64,000 bases of DNA, from NCBI GenBank assembly GCA_017305635.1, contig JAFKKF010000012.1:124001-188000 (forward strand), given 5' to 3'. Shown here piece by piece: positions 45,057 through 53,794 of this stretch. The first letter of the stretch is position 1. The number at the start of each line of letters is the position of its first letter. A program made the position numbers and the translations under genes. Origin of the DNA: Hyphomicrobiales bacterium. Its GTDB lineage: Bacteria > Pseudomonadota > Alphaproteobacteria > Rhizobiales > Kaistiaceae. A model generated the notes under the pieces. It was not told the DNA's origin, searched no databases, and was given only the letters and a program-made list of their open reading frames with translations.

Positions 45057-45884
45057 ATGTCCGTCGAGAAACAGGTAGCAGCGCACTACGGCAGGAGCGG
45101 CAGCGAGAAGCCTCTCCTCGATGCCCTCCGGGCCGCCGGCAAGGACGTCGACCGCCTGACCACGGCGGACCTCGCGCCGGTGGACGAGTTCCATCTCGGC
45201 TGGCGCGCCGCCACCGTCGGCTTCGGCAAGGCGCTCGCCTTCCCGTCCGGCGCCCATGTGCTGGACATCGGCTCGGGCATCGGCGGCCCGGCGCGCTACC
45301 TCGCCGAGACCTTCGGCGTGACGGTCACCGGCATCGACCTGACGCCGGAATACGTCGCCCTCGCCGATGCGCTCACCCGCCGCGTCGGCCTCGCCGACCG
45401 CGTCGCCTTCCGCGAGGCCAATGCGCTCGCCTTGCCCTTCGACGATGCGAGCTTCGATGGCGCCTATACCATCCACGTCGCCATGAACATCGCCGACAAG
45501 GCGAAGCTCATCGCCGAGACGCGCCGCGTCCTCAAGCCCGGCGCCACCTTCGGCATCTACGACGTCATGCGCGTCGCGGTGGGGGACCTGCCCTATCCGC
45601 TGCCCTGGGCGCTGACCGGCGAGACAAGCTTCGTCGAGCCGTCCGCCGCCTACCGGCAGTGGCTCGGCGCGGCCGGCTTCACCATCGTCTCCGAGCGCGA
45701 CCGCTCGGCCGAGGTCAAGGAGATCGTCCGCGCCAACCGCGAGCGGCTGGAGCGCGAGGGTTCGTCCGCCCTCGGCCCGCATACGCTGATGGGGCCGGGC
45801 TGGGCCGAGCGCTCCGCCAATGCCGGCAAGGCGCTGCAGCAGGGGCTGATCGCGCCCGTCGAGATCATCGCCCGCGCCGCCTGA
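45057..45884 (+). CDS. Class I SAM-dependent methyltransferase
   Basis: A 275-residue cytosolic methyltransferase of the UbiE/sarcosine-methyltransferase-like group. The SAM loop is VLDIGSGIGGPARYLAE, followed by VTGIDLTPEYVALADAL and LPFDDASFDGAYTIHVAMNI. The substrate is not predictable. It follows the PCMT-like gene by 27 bp with CGGAGGA upstream. It converges on the large terminase gene: the two stop codons lie within one 12-bp palindrome (CTGACCGGTCAG, 45881-45892). Confidence 0.85.
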   Translation: MSVEKQVAAHYGRSGSEKPLLDALRAAGKDVDRLTTADLAPVDEFHLGWRAATVGFGKALAFPSGAHVLDIGSGIGGPARYLAETFGVTVTGIDLTPEYVALADALTRRVGLADRVAFREANALALPFDDASFDGAYTIHVAMNIADKAKLIAETRRVLKPGATFGIYDVMRVAVGDLPYPLPWALTGETSFVEPSAAYRQWLGAAGFTIVSERDRSAEVKEIVRANRERLEREGSSALGPHTLMGPGWAERSANAGKALQQGLIAPVEIIARAA

Positions 45885-45888
45885 CCGG

Positions 45889-47220
45889 TCAGAGGTCGCG
45901 CATCCGCGGCTCGCCGGCATTGCCGAGCATCAGCGCGGTGACCGCCCAGACCAGCGCGTCCAGCCGGTCGGGAGAACGACCGGCCGAGAGCCCGTCCGGG
46001 CCGAAATCGCAGAGTTCGTCCTCGAGCTCCGGCAGCGCGCCGACATGGCGCACCCGGCCCTGCGCGTAGAGCGCCGCCACCGGCTCGGCGCGCAGCCACT
46101 TGCCGCGCGTCGCGCGCACCGCCGTCACCGGCACGTGGCGGTCGATCTCGCGCATCACCGCCGTCACCATGTCGCCGCCCTGGTTCACCTCGGCGACCAG
46201 CGCGTCGGCGTCGATCCGCCGGTAGAGGCCGAGGGCGCGGGCCGCCCACTGGTCGGGCTTCACCTCGGCGATCGTCGCGTCGGCAAGCACGTAGGCCGTA
46301 TCGTCAAGGAGGCCGACCGCGACGATGCCGCAGGTGCCGCTCCGCTGGCTCGCCGGCGGATCGACCGCGACGACGATGCGGCGGAGCTTCCCCGGCGCCC
46401 GGTCGACGCGGAGCCGCTCGATGTCCGCCCGCTGCCATAGCCCGTCGACGCGATCCTCGATCATCTCGCCTTCGAGCTCCTGCCGTCCGAGCCGCGTGCC
46501 GGCATAGCGGCCGACGACGCGGGTGAGGAAGGCCGGCGACAGGTTCAGCCTGTTCATGCGCGTCGTCGCATGGGTCACCGCCGTCGTCGCATCCCCGATC
46601 AGCCGGCGAAGAAGCGGCACCGGGCGCGGCGTGGTCGTCACCATCTGGCGCGGATGGTCGCCGAGCCTCAGCCCGAACTGGAGCATGTCCCAGGTCGCGT
46701 CGGCATGGCGCCACTTGGCGAGCTCGTCGGCCCAGGCCGCCGCGAATTGCGGCCCGCGCAGGCTCTCCGGATCCTCCGACGAGAAGGCATGCGCGACCGA
46801 ACCGTTCGGCCACACGACCCGCCGTCGCGAGGGCTGCCATTCGGGGCGCTCCTGCCGCTCGTGGATCGAGAGCAGGCCTGACACGCCCTCGATCATCACC
46901 TCGCGCACGTCGGCGAAGGTCTCGCCGACCAGCGCGATGCGGCCGACCGGCGCCCCGGCGAAGGGCCAGCGGCCGAGTGCCTGACCGCGCACCCATTCGG
47001 CGCCGGCGCGCGTCTTGCCCGCCCCACGCCCGCCGAGCATGAGCCAGACCAGCCAGTCGCCCTCGGGCGGAAGCTGGTCGGGCCGGGCGAAGAAGGGCCA
47101 CCAGCGCGCCATGCGCTCCCGCCCGGCATCCGGCAGGCGGAGAAGCAATTCCTCAGGCTTCCTCCCGGCCTTCAGCCCAGAGAGCAATGCGGCGAGCCAG
47201 GTCGGCGTCCGGTTCTCCAC
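45889..47220 (-). CDS. Large terminase (DNA-packaging protein, g2-like)
   Basis: A 443-residue packaging ATPase/nuclease. The Walker A region is LMLGGRGAGKTRAGAEWVRG, the Walker B-like region AAAWADELAKW, and the C-terminal nuclease has VVAVDPPAS and LVAEVNQGGDMV with acidic residues. The start is a GTG at 47220 (VENRTPTWLAALLSGL) with AAGGAA upstream, overlapping the small terminase by 68 bp. It matches GTA terminases in length and start. It is separated from its usual neighbour, the portal gene, by 3.8 kb. Confidence 0.92.
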   Translation of the reverse strand: MENRTPTWLAALLSGLKAGRKPEELLLRLPDAGRERMARWWPFFARPDQLPPEGDWLVWLMLGGRGAGKTRAGAEWVRGQALGRWPFAGAPVGRIALVGETFADVREVMIEGVSGLLSIHERQERPEWQPSRRRVVWPNGSVAHAFSSEDPESLRGPQFAAAWADELAKWRHADATWDMLQFGLRLGDHPRQMVTTTPRPVPLLRRLIGDATTAVTHATTRMNRLNLSPAFLTRVVGRYAGTRLGRQELEGEMIEDRVDGLWQRADIERLRVDRAPGKLRRIVVAVDPPASQRSGTCGIVAVGLLDDTAYVLADATIAEVKPDQWAARALGLYRRIDADALVAEVNQGGDMVTAVMREIDRHVPVTAVRATRGKWLRAEPVAALYAQGRVRHVGALPELEDELCDFGPDGLSAGRSPDRLDALVWAVTALMLGNAGEPRMRDL

Positions 47221-47779
47221 GATCGGCGGGTTCCTTCGTGCCTGCGCCGCCGTCCCGTCCGAGCGCCATGATGGTCTGCAGAGTCTTTGCCAGGTGGACG
47301 AGAAGCCGCGCATCCTTCTCGTCGATCATCGTCCCCTTGCCGCGCAGCCGCCTGTCGATCGTGCCGATCTGGCGATCGACGACGCGGAGCAGCCGCGCCG
47401 TCACCGCCTCGCCGTCATCGATGGTGCGTGCCAGGCGCGGCCCGGCTGGGCGGGTGCGCTGGCTCGCGACCGGAGCCCCTTCCGGGCGCTGCCATCCCCG
47501 CTCCGCGGCGAGGCGATGCAACGATCCCCGCGCCAGGCCGAAGCGCTTGGCGATCTCGGCATTGGAAAGCGTCGTCTCCTCCACCTCGCGCCGCAGGGCG
47601 GCGAGACGCGGCGGATCGCGCTTCAGTGCGGTGATGCCGGGCGTCGGCCTGTCGCGCACGCCTCTTCCTGCTTCGTCGAGCTCAGCCTCCTCTTCCGCCC
47701 CTGCTGGGTCGGAACAGGCGTGACCATTCGGCGGACGAGCGCCGTTCAGCGCCGTCGCGGCCAAGAGCTGCTCTGTCAT
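47153..47779 (-). CDS. Small terminase-like HTH protein (g1-like)
   Basis: A 208-residue protein whose central segment is a helix-turn-helix (NAEIAKRFGLARGSLHRLAA), followed by basic and helical regions ending LARRIALWAEGREEA. Position immediately before the large terminase and the HTH suit a DNA-recognition small terminase; sequence similarity to RcGTA g1 is weak, as is common. The ATG at 47779 (MTEQLLAATALNG) is used; the frame is open further up, but without a ribosome site. Confidence 0.72.
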   Translation of the reverse strand: MTEQLLAATALNGARPPNGHACSDPAGAEEEAELDEAGRGVRDRPTPGITALKRDPPRLAALRREVEETTLSNAEIAKRFGLARGSLHRLAAERGWQRPEGAPVASQRTRPAGPRLARTIDDGEAVTARLLRVVDRQIGTIDRRLRGKGTMIDEKDARLLVHLAKTLQTIMALGRDGGAGTKEPADRGEPDADLARRIALWAEGREEA

Positions 47780-47932
47780 GACACGGAACCTTCGTCGCCC
47801 GGTGGCGATCGCCGTCGGAACGGAAGCGTGGAAGCAAGGATGCGACAGGGGAGGACATCCGCATCGAGCACCCAGTGCCGGATACGGGAACCTCACCCTG
47901 CCTTGACGCTACCCGAACAGCGCCCGATGGTC

Positions 47933-48054
47933 AAGGAATTTATTCCTTCAAATGCGATCAGACCCATCCCCAGCCCGCCCGCATTAAGGTTACAGCAACC
48001 TTCCCCGTGCGGCCGGGCGGCTTTCGGCCTATCCCAATCCTTACCGAAGGATTG
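47933..48054. promoter_or_regulatory. Two short hairpins in the terminase / small ORF gap
   Basis: AAGGAAT/ATTCCTT (47933-47948) and CAATCCTT/AAGGATTG (48035-48054) are perfect short dyads in the 286-bp gap. The second lies 11 bp before the small ORF at 48066 and sequesters the AAGGA that could serve as its ribosome site. No gene is seen in the rest of the gap. Confidence 0.45.
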
Positions 48055-48065
48055 AGCCACTCGAC

Positions 48066-48233
48066 ATGACTTTACTCATCGTCCTCTTCATCGTTCCGCC
48101 GGCGCTCTGGGCGGCGGACCGCGTCTTCAACCGCGGCGAGTTCTTCACGCTCCTCCGCGAGGAGCTGAACATCGCGCCCGCGCCGAAGGTCTCTCGCGGC
48201 GCGCGGCGTCTGCGCATCACGGTGCGCCGCTAG
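48066..48233 (+). CDS. Small membrane protein, 55 residues
   Basis: The frame reads MTLLIVLFIVPPALWAADRV then FNRGEFFTLLREELNIAPAP and a basic tail KVSRGARRLRITVRR. It has one hydrophobic N-terminal helix and an amphipathic middle. A hairpin just upstream may mask its ribosome site. No family is recognised. Composition and the sharp hydrophobic/basic split favour a real gene. Confidence 0.55.
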   Translation: MTLLIVLFIVPPALWAADRVFNRGEFFTLLREELNIAPAPKVSRGARRLRITVRR

Positions 48234-48293
48234 ATTGGATTTGTCGCTCTTCCGGACGGAAAGGCGCTCACCTTTCCCGGAAACGCTCCGCCC

Positions 48294-49166
48294 CTAGCGC
48301 GGCAGGCTGTTGGCGAGCGCCTGGGCCTGCTTGACGAGATCGGGATAGAAAGGCGCGTTCAGCGTCTCCTCGGCATAGCAGCCGCGAAAATCCTGGTCGG
48401 CCTTATCCTGAAGCCTGGTATAGGCCTCGAACAGCGCCTCGTCCTTCGGGTCGGATTTGTCGTAGGCCTCGAGCGCCTCGTCCATCTTCTTCTGGTAGCC
48501 CTGCCAGACCTCGTCGCAGGCAGCGATCGACGCGACCTTGGCCTTGACCGGGCTCGAGGCGATGAACACCCGCTTGCCGTTGACCACCGCGAGCAGGAGC
48601 TCGTCGGGCACGCCCGCGCCTATGTCCTGCGCACGGAGCACCAGCATGGCGCGCGCCGTCGCCGCCCCGCCGGGCGGCAGGACCGGCACCAGCGCATAGC
48701 GCAGCACCGCCGCATCGGGACTGGTCGCCTGCGCGTAGAACTCGTCGGAGCGGAGCGCATCCGCCGCCTCGTGCGGCAGGTCCCTCGCCCCGGCCAGCCA
48801 GCGGGCGAGCAGCGTGTCGGTCGTCGCCAGCACGGTCGACCTGCCATCCGCCGTCGTGAAGACGAGGCCGTCCAGCATCCCGAAGCCGACATCGGAAGGG
48901 AAAAGCGTCTCCAGGCTGATCCTGCCCTTGGCGCCGTAGCCCTTGATCGCCACCTTGCCGACCACGGGCGCAAGCAGCCCGCCGAGATCGGCAAGCGCCT
49001 TCTGCTCCTCGGCGATCACCGCATCGCCGACCTCTGCCTTCTCCGCCTCGCGGAACTTCGCGACATAGGCCTCGCGCGCCGCGACGTACTTGTCGAGGGG
49101 CGTGTCGGCGAGCGCGGCCGGCGCGAGGAGCGCCAGCCCCGCCAGTGCAAGCACCAGCCGCCGCAT
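48294..49166 (-). CDS. Exported protein of unknown function
   Basis: A 290-residue protein with a signal peptide (MRRLVLALAGLALLAPAALA). The mature part starts with a charged helix (KYVAAREAYVAKFREAEKAE) and includes FPSDVGFGMLDGLVFTTADG, AACDEVWQGYQKKMDEALEA and CYAEETLNAPFYPDLVKQAQ. Two cysteines in the last third may pair. No known domain was recognised. It follows dps by 3 bp and is probably in the same transcript. Confidence 0.75.
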   Translation of the reverse strand: MRRLVLALAGLALLAPAALADTPLDKYVAAREAYVAKFREAEKAEVGDAVIAEEQKALADLGGLLAPVVGKVAIKGYGAKGRISLETLFPSDVGFGMLDGLVFTTADGRSTVLATTDTLLARWLAGARDLPHEAADALRSDEFYAQATSPDAAVLRYALVPVLPPGGAATARAMLVLRAQDIGAGVPDELLLAVVNGKRVFIASSPVKAKVASIAACDEVWQGYQKKMDEALEAYDKSDPKDEALFEAYTRLQDKADQDFRGCYAEETLNAPFYPDLVKQAQALANSLPR

Positions 49167-49169
49167 ATG

Positions 49170-49718
49170 TCAGCCGTCCTTGCGGCTGATCTCGAAGAGG
49201 AACCAGTGCCGGCGCTCGGCCTCGTCGATATAGACCTCGAGGAGGCTGGTGCTCGCCACGTCCTCGTGCTCGTCGCAGATCGTATGGGCGGCACGGAGCT
49301 TGCCGATGAAGTCCTTGGTGTCGTCGCGCAGCTCCGCGATCATGTCCTCGGGCGTGACGTAGTCGGCGTCGTTGTCGAGGACGCGCTGGAGCCTGGCGAT
49401 GTGGCCGATGGAGCGGATCGTGGTGCCGCCGATCTTGCGCACGCGCTCGGCGAGCGGATCGGTGATGGCGAAGATCTGGTCGCCCTGCTCGTCCATCAGG
49501 AGGTGCAGGTCGCGGAAGCGCGGGCCGCTCATGTGCCAGTGGAAGTTCTTCGTCTTGAGGTAGAGCGCGAAGGCGTCGGCGAGGACCGCGTTCAGCGCGC
49601 CCGAAATATCACCGACGGCATTGGCGCCGAGATCGGTCGGGGTGTTCAGCGCCGCGGACTGGCGCTTCTTGACGGCGGCATTGTTGACGGGAGCCTTGCT
49701 GGCGGGGGCCTTGCTCAT
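49170..49718 (-). CDS. dps: Dps-family DNA-protecting ferritin
   Basis: A 182-residue ferritin-like protein that binds DNA and stores iron oxidised with peroxide. The intersubunit ferroxidase ligands lie in [20 protein letters not shown] and [20 protein letters not shown]. The N-terminus is Lys/Ala-rich ([20 protein letters not shown]), as in DNA-binding Dps. The ATG overlaps the stop of the upstream YcgN-like gene (ATGA), with GGGAAAG as ribosome site. Confidence 0.93.
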   Translation of the reverse strand: MSKAPASKAPVNNAAVKKRQSAALNTPTDLGANAVGDISGALNAVLADAFALYLKTKNFHWHMSGPRFRDLHLLMDEQGDQIFAITDPLAERVRKIGGTTIRSIGHIARLQRVLDNDADYVTPEDMIAELRDDTKDFIGKLRAAHTICDEHEDVASTSLLEVYIDEAERRHWFLFEISRKDG

Positions 49719-50254
49719 GTCTTTCCCTTTCCTGTCCTGACTTTCGGCTGCCGGGTCCGCCGGCCGCTCTCCGCCGGGTCCTCCCCCGGCCATGAAACGA
49801 TATGGGCTTCGAGGTCCTCGACGGCCATGCCCGCCTCGCTGATCGTGCGGCCGCGAACCGAGATTCCGGCCTCGTGCACGGTCTCCGAATCGCCCGAGAC
49901 GAGCGGATGCCACCAGTAGAGGTCGCGTCCCTCGCCGACCAGCCGGTAGGCGCAGGTCGGCGGCAGCCAGCCGAGCTCGGCGACGCTCTCCGGCGTGAGC
50001 CGGATGCAGTCGGGAACCAGCTTCTGGCGGTTCGGATAGTCGCGGCAGCGGCAGGTCGCGCCGTCGAGCAGCCGGCAGGCGACGTGGGTCCAGAATATCT
50101 TTCCGGTCTCCCATTCCTCGAGCTTGTTGAGGCAGCAGCGGCCGCAGCCGTCGCAGAGGGACTCCCATTCGGCATCGGACATGTCGGCGAGCGCGAGCCG
50201 GCGCCAGAAGGGCTCGTCGTCGGCCGGGCGGAGGGAGGAGGAACGGGAAGCCAT
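49715..50254 (-). CDS. YcgN/UPF0260-type Cys-cluster protein
   Basis: A 179-residue protein of the YkgJ/UPF0260 zinc- or iron-binding group. The cysteine cluster [15 protein letters not shown] is near residue 35, with more Cys in [20 protein letters not shown] and CIRLTPE. Function is not established. It is translationally coupled to dps, suggesting a metal-related context. The frame to 50533 is open, but the ATG at 50254 ([17 protein letters not shown]) fits family starts. Confidence 0.85.
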   Translation of the reverse strand: MASRSSSLRPADDEPFWRRLALADMSDAEWESLCDGCGRCCLNKLEEWETGKIFWTHVACRLLDGATCRCRDYPNRQKLVPDCIRLTPESVAELGWLPPTCAYRLVGEGRDLYWWHPLVSGDSETVHEAGISVRGRTISEAGMAVEDLEAHIVSWPGEDPAESGRRTRQPKVRTGKGKT

Positions 50255-50274
50255 TTGCCCGCTTCTATAGCAGG

Positions 50275-50562
50275 TCAGGCGGGCGATTTCTTGTCGGAAT
50301 GGCCGAGCGGGCGATCCGGCGCCACGATGTCGCGCACGCGCTGCTTCAGCTCGGTGATGTCGGGAAAACGCCCCTCCTGCTTCCGCGACCAGACCACCTC
50401 TCCGTCCACCCGCACGACAAAGGTGCCGCCGGTGCCGGGGACGAGCGTCACGCCGCCGAGTTCCTCCTCGAAGGTCTGGAGCAGCTCCTGCTGCATCCAT
50501 GCCGCGCGCAGCATCCAGCGGCAGAGCCGGCAATATTCGATCTCGACGCGGGGAAGTGCCAT
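50275..50562 (-). CDS. SelT/SelW/SelH-family (Rdx) selenoprotein-like protein, Cys form
   Basis: A 95-residue thioredoxin-like protein with a redox motif Cys11-Arg-Leu-Cys14 ([16 protein letters not shown]). In some relatives the second cysteine is selenocysteine; here it is Cys (TGC). The family ending [19 protein letters not shown] and [15 protein letters not shown] is clear. The ATG at 50562 has GGAGGCAGG upstream. It starts a minus-strand group with the YcgN-like protein and dps. Confidence 0.88.
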   Translation of the reverse strand: MALPRVEIEYCRLCRWMLRAAWMQQELLQTFEEELGGVTLVPGTGGTFVVRVDGEVVWSRKQEGRFPDITELKQRVRDIVAPDRPLGHSDKKSPA

Positions 50563-50598
50563 TTCCTGCCTCCGTTCAGGGCCGGAAGCTAGCATGCC

Positions 50599-51717
50599 TC
50601 AGCGATGAATCGTTGCCGGCCCGTGACGATCGTAGAGCGAGAGCTTCTGCCAGGGGATCGGCGGGGCAAGGCCCGAGACCAGCCAGCTCGCCAAGGTGCA
50701 CAGCAGGATCAGCACCGTCGCGGAGCGCCGGAAGACCGGCGTCAGCCGGGCGACCGAAAGCCACGCGGCGAAGGCGCCGAGGAAGACCGCGGTCGGGACG
50801 GTCTCGGCGACCGGCCAGGAAAAGAGATAGGCGCCGGCGACGACGTAGATCGGCAGGATCAGGACGGCGAGCGCGCTCCATGGCTGGCGCCGGCGGTCCA
50901 ACTGCAGCCAGTAGGCGGCGATCAGGAGTGCCGCCGGCAGCACCGTGCAGGCGAATACCCGGAGGAAGGCCCGCACGCCCTCGATATAGAGAAGGTGCGG
51001 CCGGAAGGGGTCGATATAGACCGCCTTGAAGAGAGGAATGGCGCGGTCGATGCCGAGAAGGCCGAGGAGCCCGGTCAGCACGAGCAGCGTCGGCATGATG
51101 GCGACGAGGAACATGGCGACGAAGGCGCGCGGGTCGGAGCGCGCCGTGCGGTCCGACAGCGCCCCGAACAGCGCCAGAACCGGGATCATCAGCGCCGGCG
51201 CGGGGCCTGCGAGAAGCAGGAAGGCGAGCACCAGCCCGAAGCTCATCTCGGCCTGCACGTCGCCGACCGATTCGAGGCGCCGGATGCCGGGGACGATGGC
51301 CGCGCAGGCGAGCATCACCGGGATCGCCGTGTGGTCCACCGTGATCGTGCCGATGACGATGGTATTGGCGCCGAGGGCGATGACGAAGGCGAGCGCCTCG
51401 ATCGCCGGCCAGTCGTTGAAGACGAGACGCTGGTAGAGCCATGCGAGCAGCGCGCCGAGGGCGAGCGCGGAGAAGAGCGCGAGCATCGTCTCCGCCGGCA
51501 GCGGCACCGGCAGGCGCCTGACCAGCCAGACGACCATCTGCGACAGCCAGGCGCCGTCATAGGCGCCGGGCATGTAGGGGCCGGAAATGGCCGGAAGCTC
51601 CGCCCCGCCGGGTCCGAGCTTCCAGGCGAGCACCAGCAGCGTCAGCACCGCGCCGGCCGCCACCCAAGCCGGCCCGGTGCTCGCCCGGGCGCGGACCTTC
51701 TCCTCGATCGTGCTCAT
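50599..51717 (-). CDS. Polytopic membrane protein coupled to glycosyltransferase
   Basis: A 372-residue protein with about nine or ten hydrophobic segments (for example ETMLALFSALALGALLAWLY; AEMSFGLVLAFLLLAGPAPA; AVFLGAFAAWLSVARL). The N-terminus is cytosolic. Its ATG overlaps the glycosyltransferase stop (ATGA), so the two work together, perhaps as part of a surface glycan synthesis or export unit. No family is recognised and no polymerase or flippase motif is evident. Confidence 0.75.
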   Translation of the reverse strand: MSTIEEKVRARASTGPAWVAAGAVLTLLVLAWKLGPGGAELPAISGPYMPGAYDGAWLSQMVVWLVRRLPVPLPAETMLALFSALALGALLAWLYQRLVFNDWPAIEALAFVIALGANTIVIGTITVDHTAIPVMLACAAIVPGIRRLESVGDVQAEMSFGLVLAFLLLAGPAPALMIPVLALFGALSDRTARSDPRAFVAMFLVAIMPTLLVLTGLLGLLGIDRAIPLFKAVYIDPFRPHLLYIEGVRAFLRVFACTVLPAALLIAAYWLQLDRRRQPWSALAVLILPIYVVAGAYLFSWPVAETVPTAVFLGAFAAWLSVARLTPVFRRSATVLILLCTLASWLVSGLAPPIPWQKLSLYDRHGPATIHR

Positions 51718-53672
51718 GTCGATCCGGCTTCCGTGGCGGTCAGACGCGCCTCGGTCACCTTGGACGTGCCGTGCTCGGTCTTTTCCCAGAAGTGCGGCTT
51801 CACCACGAGCTGCCAGAGCGCCTTGTAGGCGGCGATCGAGTGCAGGATCCAATAGAAGGGCTGCAGGATGCCCGCCGGCACCAGGTCGAGGTAGCGCCGC
51901 TTCAGCGCCGCAACGATGCCGAAATAGACGAGCAGCAGGTTGGCGAAGAAGAGGTTGAATGTCGCGAGCGTCCCGACCGGTTCCGGGAACAGCCAGTCGA
52001 GGCTGGTATCGCGGAGCAGGTAGAAGCCGATGGTCATCGCCCAGACGATCGGGTTGACGAGCGCCAGCAGCGGCGGTGCGCCGATGAAGAAGTGGAAGCA
52101 GAAGACGCCGCGCGGGCCGATGGTGCGCCACAGCTCGACCGGATGGCGCATGTGGACCAGCCAGGTCTGCATGTAGCCCTTGATCCAGCGCGAGCGCTGC
52201 TTGATCCAGCTCGGCAGGACGCCGTTCGCCTCCTCGTAGGTGGTCGAGTTGATGACGCCGATGCGGTAGCCCTCCTGCGCCAGGCGGATGCCGAGATCGG
52301 CATCCTCGGTGACGTTGAAGGGGTCCCAGGCGCGCACCTGCCTGAGCACCGGCAGGCGGAAATGGTTCGAGGTGCCGCCGAGGGGGATCGGCATCTTCAG
52401 CCTGTCGAGGCCGGGCAGCAGGAAGTCGAACCACTGCGAATATTCGAGGGTGAACATCCGCGTCAGCCAGTTCTCGGACCGGTTGAAATAGTTCAGCCGC
52501 GCCTGCACGCAGGCGAGCCGTTCGCCGCCACGCCGGAAGGCGAGCACGGCCTTCTTCAGCTGGTCCGGCTCGGGCTGGTCCTCGGCGTCGTAGATGGTCA
52601 CGAACTCGCCGCGCGAGAAGAATAGCGCGTAGTTGCATGCCTTCGGCTTGGTGCGCGGCTCCGAGGGCGGCACCCGCAGGATCTCGAAGGTGCCGGGCGG
52701 CCGCAGCGCCTTCGCCGCCTCGATGGTCTCGGCGTCGTCCTCCTCCAGCACCAGCTTCACCTCGAGCTTCGAGGCCGGATAGTCGAGCCCGCGGAGCGCC
52801 GCGAAGAGAAGCGGCAGGACCTTCGCCTCGCGGTACATCGGCACCAGCACCGTATAGGTCGGGAGCTCGGCATCGGTGAGCGCGGCCACCTCCTCCGGCC
52901 TGATGTCCATATCCACCTTGCGGCTGGAGCCGACCCAGGTGAGCAGGAACTTGAACAGGAAGGTGAAGGTATAGAGAAGCGTGATCGCCGCCATGGTGGC
53001 GACGAGGCAGGTCGCCGGCGCGAGCACCAGGAAGATGAGATAGGCCGCGCCCGCGACGAGGAAGCCCGTGCGCTGGACCGGCGTCACCGTGAGCTTGGCC
53101 GAATGTTCCGGCTTCCAGACGTAGAGCGCTTCCCGCGCAGCGAGGCTGTCGGTCTCGCGGAAGCGGTCCTGCAGGAACCAGAATATGTCGAAGGGCGCGG
53201 TGACGACGAAGCCGTAGCCCTCGGCGCCGTAGCGCTTCTCGGCCCATTCGCGCTGCGGCTCGCCGACCTCGACCGCCGCGATCATCACGCGGCCACCCTC
53301 CCGACGCCACGGGATCAATTCGAGCTCCACGTATCCCGCGCGGTCGGCGGGATCGAGGAGTTCCGCGTCGGGCGGATCGGCATGGAGGTTGACGAAGGCG
53401 CAGCCATAGGCCTCGGCGAGCGCGCGATAATAGTCGAAGGGGCGGACCAGGCCCTTGCCGATCAGCACCTCGCCGAGGGTCGAGCCCCACATGATGCGGT
53501 CGGCGACGCTGGCGACGAGATCGACCGCCGCGAGCTGCCCCCGCGATACCAGGATCTCGCCGGCCGTGAGCTGGCGGAGCGGCCCGCCGCCGGCCTCCGA
53601 GTCGCGGCGCGGGCCGCCGGGCGCTTCCACGCCATCGGGATGCGGTGCCGGAATGGGCCGCAACAATGCCAT
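51714..53672 (-). CDS. Membrane GT2 glycosyltransferase with N-terminal MshEN-like domain
   Basis: A 652-residue protein. Residues about 35-180 resemble the type II secretion ATPase N-domain (LTAGEILVSRGQLAAVDLV; GSTLGEVLIGKGLVRPFDYY). Two helices follow (AAYLIFLVLAPATCLVATMA), then a processive GT2 domain with EEDDAETIEAAKAL, the DxD-like IYDAEDQPEPDQL, TEDADLGIRLAQ and the acceptor motif KQRSRWIKGYMQTW, and C-terminal helices. Family members make beta-linked glycans; MshEN-type domains often bind cyclic di-GMP, so c-di-GMP control is possible but inferred. ATG 53672 has AGAGGA upstream. Confidence 0.87.
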   Translation of the reverse strand: MALLRPIPAPHPDGVEAPGGPRRDSEAGGGPLRQLTAGEILVSRGQLAAVDLVASVADRIMWGSTLGEVLIGKGLVRPFDYYRALAEAYGCAFVNLHADPPDAELLDPADRAGYVELELIPWRREGGRVMIAAVEVGEPQREWAEKRYGAEGYGFVVTAPFDIFWFLQDRFRETDSLAAREALYVWKPEHSAKLTVTPVQRTGFLVAGAAYLIFLVLAPATCLVATMAAITLLYTFTFLFKFLLTWVGSSRKVDMDIRPEEVAALTDAELPTYTVLVPMYREAKVLPLLFAALRGLDYPASKLEVKLVLEEDDAETIEAAKALRPPGTFEILRVPPSEPRTKPKACNYALFFSRGEFVTIYDAEDQPEPDQLKKAVLAFRRGGERLACVQARLNYFNRSENWLTRMFTLEYSQWFDFLLPGLDRLKMPIPLGGTSNHFRLPVLRQVRAWDPFNVTEDADLGIRLAQEGYRIGVINSTTYEEANGVLPSWIKQRSRWIKGYMQTWLVHMRHPVELWRTIGPRGVFCFHFFIGAPPLLALVNPIVWAMTIGFYLLRDTSLDWLFPEPVGTLATFNLFFANLLLVYFGIVAALKRRYLDLVPAGILQPFYWILHSIAAYKALWQLVVKPHFWEKTEHGTSKVTEARLTATEAGST

Positions 53673-53794
53673 CACGTCCTCTGCCGCGCGATCATCGCGC
53701 GCTCTCCGTCCGTTCTCGACCCTGGGGGTGCTCCCCTTAACCGACGCTGGAAGACGCCCGCCGGATCGCCCGCGGCGGGGCCGTTTTGGCGATC

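Noticed and set aside
45881..45892. CTGACCGGTCAG palindrome holding both convergent stop codons as a terminator or operator
   Set aside because: No loop or T-run for a terminator; a 12-bp dyad arising from two facing TGA stops is easily chance.
50521..50532. Selenocysteine use in the SelW-like protein
   Set aside because: The motif positions are TGC cysteine codons, with no in-frame TGA.
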